The notes beneath the pieces were generated by a model. The model worked only from the letters and a program-made list of their open reading frames with translations, was not told where the DNA came from and ran no database searches. From Aphrophora alni (taxonomy: Eukaryota; Arthropoda; Insecta; Hemiptera; Aphrophoridae): 64,000 nucleotides of DNA. Both the position numbers and the translations under genes were made by a program. Each line of letters starts with the position of its first letter. Position 1 is the first letter of the stretch. The stretch covers positions 9,702,724 to 9,766,723 of the forward strand of contig OY740776.1 of NCBI GenBank assembly GCA_963513935.1, in the 5' to 3' direction. Shown here in pieces: positions 11,669 through 23,072 of this stretch.

Positions 11669-12374
11669 GTATGGTGGAGCTGGGTAAATACCATGATGGC
11701 CCCATCAACATGTTTTAAACTGTTTGCAATACTTATTGTATTATATGTAAAGCTCTTACTGTAATCAACTAATATTGTTTCTTTTCTGCAGGAATGGATT
11801 ACAACTATCACACGAGTTATGATTTAGTTTACATTGATGGAGATTGAACTTTTTTAAGGTATGTAAAACTTGAAATATTTTTTAATATTTTGCAAAAAGA
11901 ATTATTGTAAGTAATTACGTTATTTGTACGTACCTCATAAAGTTTTTAATTATAGCGTAAATACGTAAACAGTAATGCAGAAGTTATAATTCCTTGGAAT
12001 GAGTTTCGGTAGTCAAGTAGAATCTTCATATATGGCTCTGAAATACGGATATGCATATCAATTGTATGAGCCATATTTTTCTTTTAAACTGGTTTCTAAG
12101 AAATAAGGTTACATCTTGTAATCATTTGCACGGTATGGTTATTGTCAGAAGATAATACATTATTTTTACTTCCATACGTATACAATAGTATAAAGAAAGT
12201 TATGTGACAGGTTAAAAAATTGGGGCAAACCATTTGTGTGAAACTTGTAAGCCTATTTAAAAATTTACCTTTATACTTTACTTTCTCTAATATACATTAT
12301 AAAGAAAGACATTCTTGATATTTAAATTTATTATTATTATCTAAATTGTTAGCAGAGTTTTAATTATATAATTA

Positions 12375-13480
12375 TATAATAGGATAATGCTACTTCTTTT
12401 TGTTTGGAAAGTAGAAGTTCATTGGTAATTTCCTTTTTGATAGATTTTAATGTACCTACAATATTTACACCGTCGGACAAAAGTAATTTCGCCAAAGGAT
12501 AAACTGGTGAACCAAGGTGTCTGATGTCAGATTTCTGCGTGAGCCTTTCCAGTTATTGATGGGACGATTGACAATCTGAATGCTTGAATTAGAAACTTCA
12601 TAAGAACCTGGCGATTTAGTTTCACAGTAAATCTCAAGCTCGAGTCTATAAAATGTGTGTAAATCAACAATTACAAATATTTTCATGCCATATTTAGCAG
12701 GTTTATTAGGAATACATTGATTAAAGGAACAACTCCCACCGAATGGTTCTAATTTTTAACCTATCTATAGATTTTCTCCTGGTGACAAATTGTAGAATAT
12801 GTGGTTCTACAATTCTTTACAAAAGCCAATTGCCGCTACTTTATCTGTCTCCTGTCATGTCTTGTTATCAAATTTGATTGAATTAAGTAAAAACTTAAGT
12901 CTGTTTGTCCCATCACACATTGTGTAAAATCTTTTATCTCAGTGCCATCATTACGCCAAGCTTCACTGAGATTCAGTTTAGAGGATTTTTTACATCCCAA
13001 CAGGTATAATAACCTGATAAACGCCATTTTCTTCTCTATTTGTATGTTTTACGTCTTTTTTAGAATTTTATTACTTATTACTGGTATATCTGCCTTCTGA
13101 TCTATGCTTGTATATCACACTATTTGATTGATCATATCAATATTAACAATCTTTGAAAATGGTGAAATTTCATCACAAACACCTTGACAGTTTGTGGGGA
13201 AAGGTAGAATTTTTAAAGAATATTTTTACTATGAGTTCATGAAAATTTACTCTGTATAGGAATTTTCTTCAATTCATGGATTTCTGATATTTCTTTTAGA
13301 TTTTGTTTTATAAACAAATTTTATTTTTAAAAATCGTTCTCAGTAGACCCAAGAGCAACGTCATCAACTACTGTATCGTCTTCGATAACATCTATTTCAG
13401 AATCTGTATCGTGGTCACTTTCACATATTTTTCAATCTCACTAACTTGACTATTTCATTATCTATACAATCATCCTTGTC
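12375..13480 (-). pseudogene. piggyBac transposase, second family, decayed
   Basis: Minus-strand blocks in order. An acidic N-terminus near 13420-13330 (SEIDVIEDDTVVDDV) is followed by the domain start at 13027-12836: AFIRLLYLLGCKKS, LSEAWRNDGTE and RHDRRQIK. The segment RPFGGSC...PNKPAKYGMKIF lies near 12740-12665. After it come SYEVSNSS, WKGSRRNLTSD (12590-12510) and VGTLKSIKKEITNELL (12460-12410). This order matches PGBD-type piggyBac transposases (GIK.F..D...., kgsgRnvt.DN, vGTlr.nkreIP). Frameshifts and stops separate the blocks. No TTAA-flanked terminal repeats were found. Confidence 0.85.
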
Positions 13481-14414
13481 ACAAAGTTCTTATAAAAGAG
13501 AATCGATACAATCATAATGAATTATATCTTTCCCTGATATAACAGCATGGGTGGTATATGGAATACAACAATCCAGATGTCAATGAACAAAAACGTTAAA
13601 TAAATAACACCCTTTACTTTACCAACTCTCACACTGTACTAACAAGATCCTAATAGTAGGGTAATAGGAGGGGAAAGAACCCACACCACTGTTGGAGAAG
13701 AAGAGGGAGACACAATTTTCTCATAATGGAATACCGAGTTCGCCAGCCCTAAAATCAATTTCGGATCAAACCTAACATGATAGGAAGAACACACTTTCTG
13801 TTGATAAACAAAGAGAAAGAGTCTATAAACAGCTGATCTGGTATAGCACAGAGTAAAGAGTCAGATACAACCTTGTCATGCTACATAGAGGAAAAAATAT
13901 CCTGTCAGATTAGTATCTCAGTTAATTCTAAATATATAACGTAATTATTTAGTTTTCCATGTAGGCCAGATTAAGGAGAGTCAAATGAACCGAAAAACCC
14001 ATTTTAGCCAAATTTGTCAGTTACAACCTTGTCAAACCAAGGTAGCGAAATGTAGCCATTTTATATTTTTCTGAATGATTAGTATTAAGTTAATGTGTTC
14101 ATTTAGGTTTAATAGTATTTTTAATTTTGTTGCAGAGAGAATGAATGACAGCTTTATCACATCAATGGTAAAATCAAAAGAAAAGGTTATTGTGTTGAAA
14201 AGATATTATATTTTATTTTATTTTTTTAAATGTTTTAATTATATATTGAACAATATATTTTTTTATCATTAAAAATAAAATATGTAAATGAATATTTAAA
14301 TAAATAATTTTATTTATCACCTTACATTATTTTATTAAATATCTTTTCATGATTTTCAATAAGAATGTACTTCCTTAACATGAAAATTGATTTTAGTATT
14401 GATTGAAATAGGTT
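13481..14414. other. Spacer, nothing recognised
   Basis: AT-rich. An acceptor-like ttttgttgcag at 14125-14135 followed by a short ATG frame is not sufficient to call an exon. Confidence 0.3.
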
Positions 14415-14610
14415 CCGTTAAATATTTAACAGACCGTTAAGTTTTTCTCAATGTAACAAGAAAATTGTCCTGTCTCGCTGTGAAAACTTAACCGACCGTT
14501 AAGTTTTCTCAGTGTAACAAGAAAATTGTCCTGTCTCGCTGTGAAAACTTAACCACTGGTTAAATATTTAACGGGACATAAATTTTCTCAGTGAAACAAG
14601 AAACCTGTTA
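14415..14610. repeat. Tandem repeat, 61-62 bp unit, about 2.5 copies
   Basis: gaccgttaag recurs at 14432 and 14494, and aaaattgtcctgtctcgctg at 14461 and 14522. The array is bracketed by the palindrome GTTAAATATTTAAC at 14417-14430 and 14559-14572, so array and palindrome probably form one repeat end. Confidence 0.8.
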
Positions 14611-14767
14611 TCCAGTGAATAAAAGTTGTTAGGAGGTCTATTGGTATTGAAATATTTACTGCAACTCTGATGATTGAATCACAGCAGCTTGACCTCTTTT
14701 AACATTATATTCTCCTGATACTTTTTAAAAGACACAAAAACTTGATACAGTTGTGGCAAGTAAGATT

Positions 14768-15260
14768 GTCAATTTTGAGGTTATGTTTCTTTAAAGAGAG
14801 ATGTTGTCTCCTCGACTGATAGATTGTGATACAAACACTCTTTCTTATATACCCATACAGACTAGTGGACGCTCTACAGTTCACTTTGTGAACTAACTTC
14901 CCCCTCCACCTTTCATTTAGATTGTCACTGTAAGAAACTAATTTATATTATTTGAGGTTATGTTTTCTTTAAGAGAGATGTTGTCTCCTGGACTTCTAGA
15001 TTGTGATCACAAAGACACTTTCTTATATACCCAAAAAGACTAGTGCAAGCTCTACAGTCAACTTTGTGAACTAAATTCCCCTCCACCTTTCGTTTAGATT
15101 GTCACAGTAAGAAACTAATTTATATTAGGATCAGCTGTGCTGTGTCAATCTAAATAAATAGTGGAGGGGGAAATTAGTTCACAAAGTGAACTGTAGAGCA
15201 TCTACTAGTTTAGCAGTTGAGGAGACATCAGGCTTAAAGAAACATAACCTCAAAATTGAC
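14768..15260. mobile_element. Foldback MITE with duplicated left arm
   Basis: The arm GTCAATTTTGAGGTTATG starts at 14768, and its inverted partner CATAACCTCAAAATTGAC ends at 15260. The arms pair over about 110 bp, including tagagc-like, CACAAAGTGAACT and CCCCCTCCAC blocks. The left arm is repeated directly with a period of about 178 bp (14776 and 14954). No coding sequence. The arms contain the palindrome AGTTCAC-TTT-GTGAACT. Confidence 0.8.
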
Positions 15261-15680
15261 ATTATGTGGAAGAAGAACTGCAAAAAACACCTACATTATT
15301 TTAATAAAAAATATTTATGTAACAAACAATTCATACATTTCTAAATGCATAGAAAATATTGTTTTAAAATAATATACATGAAATATTAGCACTTGCAGTA
15401 TTTTTTAACAACACTTTTTAGTCTTTTAATAACTTATACTTTTTTCTTACTGATGTCCTCCATGATGAATATTGTGAATCTGAAACAAAATTAAAATAGA
15501 AATTACAAATATAATATTTATTATAATGTTCAAACTTTTTAAAGTGAAAACTTCTATTGGTAAATATTTGGAACTTTTTGCCTGGGCAAAAAATGTGCAA
15601 TTTCACGTAACGTCAAATTTCATGGGTAAATGTAATCAAGTAGACAGGGCAGCATGGATAATCATACAGCCATTCTTTTG
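15261..15680. other. AT-rich spacer
   Basis: A 68-codon open frame at 15526-15732 contains FFCYGRDSYMHYNLEKK but matches nothing I recognise. It overlaps the first of the recurrent 13-mers listed next. Confidence 0.3.
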
Positions 15681-16069
15681 TTACGGACGTGACAGTTACA
15701 TGCATTACAACTTGGAAAAAAAGAAAAGTTAATTTTATTTTGTAAATTGTTAAAGCTCAACTGGTAGGTAATTTTTTATACTATTTTTGCACTAAATTTG
15801 AAAATGATCATATTTTTGGTTTTGATGTATAGTTCAACTAAGTTGGAGTTACGGACGTGACTTGAAAAGCACTCTTGTCTTCTGACATACTGTTACAATT
15901 GTTAAAAAGTCTGTTAATTTCTTGGGAAATTCATGAATTAAAATTTTGTCAGCTCATCTTAAGATACCTTCTTAGAAACATTAGTGTTCAATCTTAAAAC
16001 CCTGTAATATTTCAATTAAAAAATTGAGAAAACGTTACGGACGTGACACTGGTTTGTTACGGATGTGAT
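15681..16069 (+). repeat. Recurrent 13-mer TTACGGACGTGAC
   Basis: Exact copies at 15681-15693, 15849-15861 and 16035-16047, and a two-mismatch copy (TTACGGATGTGAT) at 16057-16069, all on the plus strand. CpG-containing words are rare in this AT-rich background. Function unknown: it could be a protein-binding site cluster, or a decayed repeat protein, since the first two copies can be read as Tyr-Gly-Arg-Asp. Confidence 0.6.
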
Positions 16070-16519
16070 AATAAACTCAACAGTCTGTTAAAAGTACTTT
16101 ATTTTACATTAAAAAGTTTTCAGTGCTCTTCTTACATTCTTTTTAGTTAAAGTAAGACTTATTTGATCTATAAAAGAACATAAACAAACTTAATTACATC
16201 TTAAATATGTGTTTGAATCAGGAGGAATTATTGTGAAATTGTTAGGAAAATGTATTCATTATTAATGAAACACATGTTATCATGTTTGTAAGCCACAATA
16301 ACTTGTTCATAAAGTTCACTGATATTCTTGGTAATTTACTGACAATTAGTCACTGATAAATATAAAGTGACTAGATGTATACCAACTTCAAAGATGAAAA
16401 TATCCACAAAATAAAGAATTCTGCTACAAGATATTGTTGATAATATTAGGTTAAGGTATTTTAAGACTTTAATAAACTTTTTACTGAGAAATTCAGAAAA
16501 TATTTTTTTTTAGTGTTAG

Positions 16520-17449
16520 GTGTATGTTTGTAAAGAATGGCTGCATTATACGATTTACACTATTGACCGATGGTACTTGGTAGAACTCCATTTTAATGAA
16601 AAACAAACACAATATTTAGTAAATTCTACGATTTATTTGATTTTTAGAAAACCTACGTTTACTGACAATATTATACATTCTACCTCACAACATCCTTTTA
16701 GTTACAAAATGGCCGCCTTCCATAGTATGTTGCATCGTCTCATCAACATTCCTATGTCTAATAACGATTATTGTACGGAATTAAATTGCATAAAACAAAT
16801 TGCTTTTAATAATGATTATGATGTTAACCTCATAGAAAAAATTTTAAAAACTAAATTAAAAAATAAAGCTAAATCACTTATTTTTCCAACCGTAGAGTCT
16901 AATAAATTACAAAAATGGCGTAGAATTAACTATATTGGTAAGGTTAGCTATGCGGTTGGGAATGTATTAGAAAACGAAAATCATTGTAAACCAGCTTTTT
17001 ATTGCAGAAACAATTTAGGAAAAATGTTACTAAATTGTAAAGATAAAATAGATAACATGCAAAAAAGTGGTGTTTATAAATTAACTTGTAATATCTGTGA
17101 TGCAGTTTATGTAGGCCAAACAGGCCGTAGTTTTAAATGCAGGTTAATGGAACACGAAAGAAATTGGCGGTTGGGTCATAATGAATCTAGTTTTTCTAAT
17201 CATTTAAAAACTCATGTAGTGTCTGATTTTTTGAATAATGTAAAGTTTGAGATTCTCCATGTTAATGTTAAAAGTAAGAAATTAAATTTATTAGAAATGT
17301 TAGAGATTAAGAGAATATTTTGTAAAGACTCCAAACTAGTACTTAATGATCAGGTGGAATTTTTGTCAAATTCACCGTTGTTAAAACCATTGTCTTCCGT
17401 ACGACCACATGTTTCCCTTGCTCTTACCTCCCCCCCTCCCCTACCCTAG
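16520..17449 (+). CDS. Penelope-like element ORF 3' part: RT C-terminus plus GIY-YIG endonuclease
   Basis: A 309-residue uninterrupted frame. From residue 41, IFRKPTFTD...HSTSQHPFSYKMAAF matches the C-terminal part of PLE reverse transcriptases (yRKPTfTD..ih..S.HP...K). A linker with KDKIDNMQKSGVYKL leads into a GIY-YIG nuclease: G184-V185-Y186, the PLE-typical Cys190 and Cys193, Y197-V198-G199, R203/R208, E211 and N227. The fingers and palm of the RT (YxDD) are absent, so this is a 5'-truncated copy. Residues about 24-40 are encoded by the inverted copy of the element's own 3' end, so the first 40 residues are not native. In an intact PLE the protein reverse-transcribes its RNA at a nick made by the nuclease. 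The stop-free frame points to a recent insertion; autonomous activity is not expected. Confidence 0.92.
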   Translation: MYVCKEWLHYTIYTIDRWYLVELHFNEKQTQYLVNSTIYLIFRKPTFTDNIIHSTSQHPFSYKMAAFHSMLHRLINIPMSNNDYCTELNCIKQIAFNNDYDVNLIEKILKTKLKNKAKSLIFPTVESNKLQKWRRINYIGKVSYAVGNVLENENHCKPAFYCRNNLGKMLLNCKDKIDNMQKSGVYKLTCNICDAVYVGQTGRSFKCRLMEHERNWRLGHNESSFSNHLKTHVVSDFLNNVKFEILHVNVKSKKLNLLEMLEIKRIFCKDSKLVLNDQVEFLSNSPLLKPLSSVRPHVSLALTSPPPLP

Positions 17450-17612
17450 CTAAGTAACTGTTCTTCCTTTTGTAGTAATAATATGTTAGTTTCTATATTT
17501 TTCCTTAGTCTTTGTTAAGCTGCCTTGTAAATGCCGTTGTTGGCGAAACCATGGTCGGCAAGACTCAAATAAATCGTAGAATTTACTAAATATTGTGTTT
17601 GTTTTTCATTAA
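16551..17612 (+). mobile_element. 5'-truncated Penelope-like insertion with target duplication and inverted end
   Basis: The 15-bp direct repeat AATGGCTGCATTATA flanks it (16536-16550 and 17613-17627). A perfect 53-bp inverted repeat lies at 16588-16640 and 17565-17617, so the element's 3' end is also present, inverted, near the 5' junction. This is a known insertion style of Penelope elements. The right arm overlaps the first bases of the target repeat, so the junction has a few bases of ambiguity. Confidence 0.92.
17521..17560 (+). ncRNA. Decayed hammerhead ribozyme-like fold at PLE 3' end
   Basis: Stem I TGCC/GGCA (17521-17524 with 17557-17560). A 7-nt segment TTGTAAA sits where CUGANGA belongs. 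Stem II is GCC/GGC (17533-17535 with 17542-17544). GAAA follows at 17545-17548, then a palindromic stem III CCATGG and GTC before the expected cleavage point. The architecture and the GAAA...GTC side match type I hammerheads of PLEs, but the CUGANGA core is mutated, so it should be inactive. Chance similarity is possible. Confidence 0.45.
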
Positions 17613-17629
17613 AATGGCTGCATTATAAA

Positions 17630-18089
17630 AGAATTGCACAAACTTTCTCAAACACAAATATAGTAAAACTAATACCCTAATGGTGCAAAAATATTGTATA
17701 AACGTTTCACACATACATACATTGAATAAAACTAATAATCAGCCAAAAATATTGTACAAACATTCTCACACGTTCATACATTGTAAAACCTATAATCAGT
17801 TTTCACTTCAGACATGTAGTCTTAATTAAGCACACCGATTTATATCATTTACGGGGGTTCAAATTTTGGGGGACCCCGCTCAACCTCCTGCCAAACTGGC
17901 CTTTCCCCTCTACTGGTGATGACACTAGATTTTCAAGATGCATTCTAGAGATTAGGTAATGAAGGAAAGAATTATCACAATGTAATTATTGCAATAAATT
18001 GAACTCGCACACTTAATCAGCTGTTAGATATAATATTGGTTGTTTAGGAAACAAAGTTTGTTATTGTTTTAGGACAAGCAAGTAGTATT
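17630..18089. other. Spacer, nothing recognised
   Basis: AT-rich, with a local GC-richer stretch at about 17850-17940 (gggggaccccgctcaacctc). No ORF. Confidence 0.3.
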
Positions 18090-18126
18090 AAACTAAGGTT
18101 AGACAATAACAAACTAACCTTAGTTT
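18090..18126. repeat. Perfect hairpin, 13-bp arms
   Basis: AAACTAAGGTTAG and CTAACCTTAGTTT are separated by 11 nt (18103-18113). A second inverted pair overlaps it: GTTTGTTATTGT near 18056 with ACAATAACAAAC in and next to the loop. Confidence 0.75.
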
Positions 18127-19183
18127 TGTTTACTAAAATTTAAGTTAAGCCCTTAAGTTTATTAAATTATAAACATTGAGCTTGACTAGTGAGATTGTTT
18201 ACTTGATAGAATAAAACTAAAACACAAATAGTATGTTTATTTATTCAAACATGTTTTGATAACAAAATCGGCATCTTCATTGATGGATGAGCTACAATAA
18301 CTTATCCATAATCCTTTTTCTAAAATAGACCCGGCGATTGTAGCAATTCTAAGTTGAGAAGAAAGATAGCAGTCTAAAACTGTATACGTGATATTGACTT
18401 TTAGTCCAAAAAAGTGCAAAGTTGGTGTTATATCGACACATAGAGTGGAGGGTAAACTCAATTCTAGTTCGTGACAAATGTAGCACAAACATTTAGGAAA
18501 TAAAAAATTACAACTTGTTATGTGGTATATTTAGTTGGCTCTTGTCAAATTTAATCAATTTGTGAAATAGACTCTTGGACAGAAAAACTAAACTATTTAT
18601 TTTAAATAAATAATATCAATACTTACCTTTATATCAGCTGACCAAGCACAGAGTCTAAAGATGATGTCACTGCAGTCTTAAGTAAGTAATCACTGTATGA
18701 CAAAGGTTTTTCTGATTTTTACACTTTCACATCAAAAATCAGTCCTTGCACTGTAACACATCAACATTAAGTCTTATTAACTGCAAAACATATTGAAACG
18801 AAACCATGAGTATATATTTAAGGTTATTTTACAATTTAAACAATAGTAGGTTAGGTTACATATTATATTACGGAATAAGTCTTCTATAAGATAATTGGAT
18901 AATAATAGCTGAAATGAAACAAATATTGGGACTGACATATATATGATTACAGACCAGGGAAAAGACTACTTTCTGCTCAAAAATATGGGACTAAAAGTTT
19001 CCTTTTGTTATTTGTTATCAGTCTAAAGACTGATCAGAAGTGTGGTGAGAAAATATGATGTTTAAAAGGGTAAAAGCCACTATCCTCACTTATCATTCAG
19101 ACATATCAGGCCGTTCAGTCATTTCGTAGTACCAGAAGTCAACAACTCGAAAAATTCATCACGCTACTTCCAGTTTTTCTTTT
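18127..19183. other. Spacer, nothing recognised
   Basis: A minus-strand frame of 83 codons at 18237-18488 has no similarity I recognise. The rest is AT-rich noncoding. Confidence 0.3.
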
Positions 19184-19187
19184 TTAA

Positions 19188-20705
19188 CCCTTTCACCGCG
19201 TAAGTCGACTGAAGTCGACTTGACGTTATTACCGCTGAGTGCGTAAATCTACTTTAGTCCACGTCAACAGAAAAACTTTATCTTTCAATGCGTTAATCGA
19301 CAATAGTCTCTAGTGGATAAAAATGTACAGTTTTAGTGTCTGGATGCTTCTGAACTCTAGTGGTGACAAAATGAACTGACGCAAATCACATGTCTATGTT
19401 TACAGCTGACAGTTGATTATGTGCGTTGTTTAGTATACGAGTTTCTGTTTTTAGGCATTTTATTTGTGTTTTCCTGTGAATAAGTTTATTATAGTGTGTG
19501 AATTTAAATAAGTTATTTTTACATGTATATATATTATATTTTAATTAGTATTTGTGAGTATAATTGACTAAAAGTGCACGTTGTTTAGGGTAGGCTATAA
19601 CCTTCAAAATGTCTTCGTTTCTTTGGGATAATGAAATTGAATCGTATTTAAATAACGATAATGAAGACTCAGATTCAGAGTTTGAATTTACAAATGAAAA
19701 TATTGATTATGTATCAGATGATAGCGAATTAGAAGTTGATAATAATGAAACTTGCCCAGATCTTAGTAGGCCTAGTACTTTTGTCATTCCTAACCAACAT
19801 GGCAATGATGACATTATTTGGGAAGACATTGATGTGTCTTTAGGTCCAGAAATAGATTTAAATAATATACCTTTTTATAGAAATAATCAGAACAGTCCTT
19901 ATATTAAGTTTGAGAATATACTTACACCAATAGAATCATTACAAAATTTTATCCTGAATCCATCTATAAACATGTTGCTGATGAAACAAATAAATATGCT
20001 ATGCAGTGTCTTGATGTTACTTATGACATACCTAAACGATCTAGATTTAATAATTGGCAGGATATTGATGAAAGTCATATAAAAGCCTTTGTGGCTTCTC
20101 AAATAGGTATGGGTCTTGTACATAAACCTACTGAAGAATCCTATTTTCAAGATAGTTTTTGGCTAACTAAAACTCCAGCTTTTTCAAAAATATTTTCAAG
20201 GGACAAATATCAATTAATTAAATCATTTTTGCACTTCAATGACAACATTTTACAAAATAAAAAAGGACAATTAGGCTATGACCCTTTATTCAAAATTAGG
20301 CCATTAATTAATTTGGTATCTGACACTTATACTGAAAATTATGAAGCAGGTGAATCTCTTTCGATCGATGAGAGCATGATAAAGTTTAAGGGTAGGCTAT
20401 CATTTAAACAATATCTACCCAGTAAACCTTCATCAAAGTGGGGTCCTTATGTGATTCAAAAACAGGTTTTTTGCTTCAATTTAAGATTTACACTGGTAAA
20501 GAAAATGACAACCAAGTTGAAGGGCTTGGTTTAAGAGTAGTTAAAGACCTACTTGAAACATCAAAACAAAACTTGAAACATCTCTTTGTGAATATTTTTA
20601 GGTTCTGTTATCTGTTTCTTACCATAACAAACAAAAATAACATAACTGCGACTATCATTCACCCCACTATAATCCTTTTAAGTTTGCCCATCCATCTGGT
20701 CTAGA
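19188..20705 (+). mobile_element. piggyBac element, family C, 5' part
   Basis: The left end follows TTAA (19184-19187) and begins CCCTTTCACCGCGTAAGTCG, with the internal inverted pair AAGTCGACTGAAGTCGACTT just inside. Its right end was not found; the sequence is broken after the transposase middle by LINE-derived sequence from about 20705. Confidence 0.8.
19609..20640 (+). pseudogene. piggyBac transposase, family C, frameshifted
   Basis: ATG at 19609, followed by an acidic leader (NNDNEDSDSEFEFTNENI). A frameshift lies near 19950. The DDE_Tnp_1_7 domain then runs through DETNKYA, KRSRFNNWQDI and ASQIGMGLVHKP. FSRDKYQLIKSFLHFNDN and DPLFKIRPLINL follow, then the first catalytic Asp in LSIDESMIKFKGRLSFKQYL (about 20360-20420). 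A second frameshift near 20450 leads to FLLQFKIYTGKENDN. The second and third Asp blocks are lost. Motif order is that of PGBD4-type piggyBac transposases. Long clean stretches suggest a moderately young copy, but it cannot encode a full enzyme. Confidence 0.93.
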
Positions 20706-21735
20706 CCATTATTATTTTTATATTTATTTTTATTATTAAGACTGGGGAAAGTGTTTTAAAGACGTCTCCTGCACTGCGACCTAATTAGATCTTTTGTGCC
20801 CCCCTCTTGTTGGATTCAGGAGAGATCTATGTCTTTGACAAAATTGATCAAACCCCTGGTCGGGAGGTTTAGCAATTCTTCTTCCGAAATGAAGATAAAT
20901 TCTAGAAATTTATGTCTTTTTAGGCATAAGGCCGAGCACTCAATGATGATGTGTTCCATGCGTTCCACCTCTTCACCACAGTACCTGCAAGTGTCATCAT
21001 CCACCAGGCCCATCTTACTTAAGTGATACCGGCAATGGATATGTCCTGTTAGTATACCACAGAGGAGTTTTAGCTCTCTTCTGCTTAGGTTTAGCGTCTT
21101 CCCTTTCTATTTATTAGGGCTAAGGAACTACTTGGAATGTATAAGACCCGGAAATGCGTTCCTGGTTTTGTTGATTACTGGGTTTTGTTGGCCCTGTTAG
21201 TAATAACCTCCTGGTAATCCCTAGGGCCAAATCCGTACATAGGAGGTTGCCCTGTAAAGGGTTTAGATGCACCAAGTTTAGCTTGCTGATCTGCTTCCTC
21301 ATTGCCTGCTATTCCCTCATGCCCTGGCACCCAGACACGTTGAACTTTATTCTTGTCTGCCAGCTGGTTTAGGGCCTGATGGCACTTGTGAAGAATCTTT
21401 GATCTCAAGTTGTTACTTTGAAGTGCTTTTAATGCCGCTTGACTATCCGAACTAATGCTAATTTTCAGTTTGCATTGGTTTTTAGTGATCAGATGATTTG
21501 CCACCAAATGGATGGCATGTACCTCTGCTTGAAAGATGGTGGCGTCAGCACTGAGGGACACATGTCTTTTGAATCTCGGTATAGAATTCCTCATCCAGTT
21601 CACTTTACAATTTCCAACACTTCTACTACAACACATAAAAAGCCAGTGAACTCCACTTAGCCCGCCACTAACTGAAGTTTGAGTACTGTACACTGCTCCA
21701 TTTGCTTTCATGTTTTGACAAGATGCCAAGCCTTA
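20705..21735 (-). pseudogene. I-type LINE 3' end: RNase H and CCHC C-terminus
   Basis: On the minus strand 21640-21175 encodes RNase H blocks: ATIFQAEVHAI (Glu), ISSDSQAALKAL (Asp), WVPGHEGIAGNEEAD (His, Asp). The first Asp (YTDGS position) is not preserved. Further on, 21013-20816 encodes the C-terminal zinc motif CRYCGEEVERMEHIIIEC (C-X2-C-X8-H-X4-C). The 3' end at about 20705 is an AT tail rich in TAA-like units, as in I-clade elements. It is 5'-truncated near 21735 and lies against the broken piggyBac transposase. Confidence 0.85.
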
Positions 21736-23072
21736 GCATCACCGCTGCATTAGTTAGAAACTGCCATCACTACTAAATTGGACATGGAAGTGACACAAAC
21801 CTGACACTAATGCGTTAGTCGATCTTGTATTGCTCCATTTACTCCAATGTGTCGTATAATCACGGTATCACCTTGACACACCGTCAAAGTGACGCATGAC
21901 GCTGATGTGTACCAGCCCTTAGAAGTGAATTGAATGACAGTGACCTCAAACTTTTAGATTCATCCGAAAATGAACAATCTTATTTTGAATTAATTATGAC
22001 ACAGATTATGACCCAATTGGACTTTCAACTTCTAATAGTTTTCCAATTTTAAGTCATTTTGAAGCAAACATTAGGTCTGGTTTAATATCTCCAAGAATGG
22101 TATTTAATCTTTGATGTTAACAAAACGCACCTAGAAATTGCAGACATATACTTCGAAAATGTGAAGCATTAGGACGTAGAAGACAACTGATCTTCGGCTC
22201 AGATGCAACCTTTGAAGTGACAAGCAACCTAACTAGGAAAATCCTGACCCTAACCAAAGGAATAGACATGAGCTAGTTAAGAAATTTTAAGAAGTACATA
22301 AAAAGTCTTACAGAATGAAGTGTTTAGGGCGTAAATATCTTATGATTAGAAAAATCATAATTGCTCATGTGAAAATGAATACATGGAGATTTTAATCAAA
22401 ACTTAGTTCAATGTGTAGGCTCTATGGAAACTTTATCTAAATGTATAAATAAATTGTAAATATAACTCTGTAGGTATACATAATTTCCCGTAATTAGTGT
22501 GAGAGGTGGTTTTGGTTGTCATCTTCCTCAAAATACAGGTTCAAGAGTTAACAATTGGGTAATACAATATCCGAGAAAAGTCAGTCAGGGTGTTTTTCTA
22601 TTTAGACCAAATTTTCCATGAACCTTAATATTACTTTAATTACTTTACATGATGTAGCCTATGCTACATTGGTAAGTTATAAATCTTCACGTTCCATCAA
22701 AATTTGTACAAATTTGGTAGACCTGTGTTAACTCCATTAACAATTTTTAAATTTACTTATTTATTTTTAAAAAATTGATAATGCCCAAATCAATTATTTA
22801 AAGATAATGGCAACCGATACCTTTTGAAAGGGTCTTTAGTGGCTAAATTTAAACAAAATTGTCAAAATAGTCTGAAGGTTTTGAAGGGTAATGTGGAATG
22901 AATTGCAATAACTTATACAAAGCCTGGAGGACAACCATGAGTGAACACTGTCATTTTTTGGTTTATAAATTCTACTAATTTTTTTAATAGTATGGTTAAA
23001 GCAAATTTTATGAATTTTGTCTGAGCTCTACTCTTGTAGAAGATGAATTTTATGTTGTGAGAAATTTATCGT
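21736..23072. other. Spacer with unassigned fragments
   Basis: The stretch near 21905-22110 reads acidic in pieces (DSDLKLLDSSENEQ) and could be a transposase leader. Otherwise AT-rich with no recognised feature. Confidence 0.3.

Noticed and set aside
11792..11859. Second exon joined to the candidate exon at 1811-1882
   Set aside because: Good acceptor and donor, but the frame set by the first exon hits a TGA within eleven codons, and another frame would need different phase.
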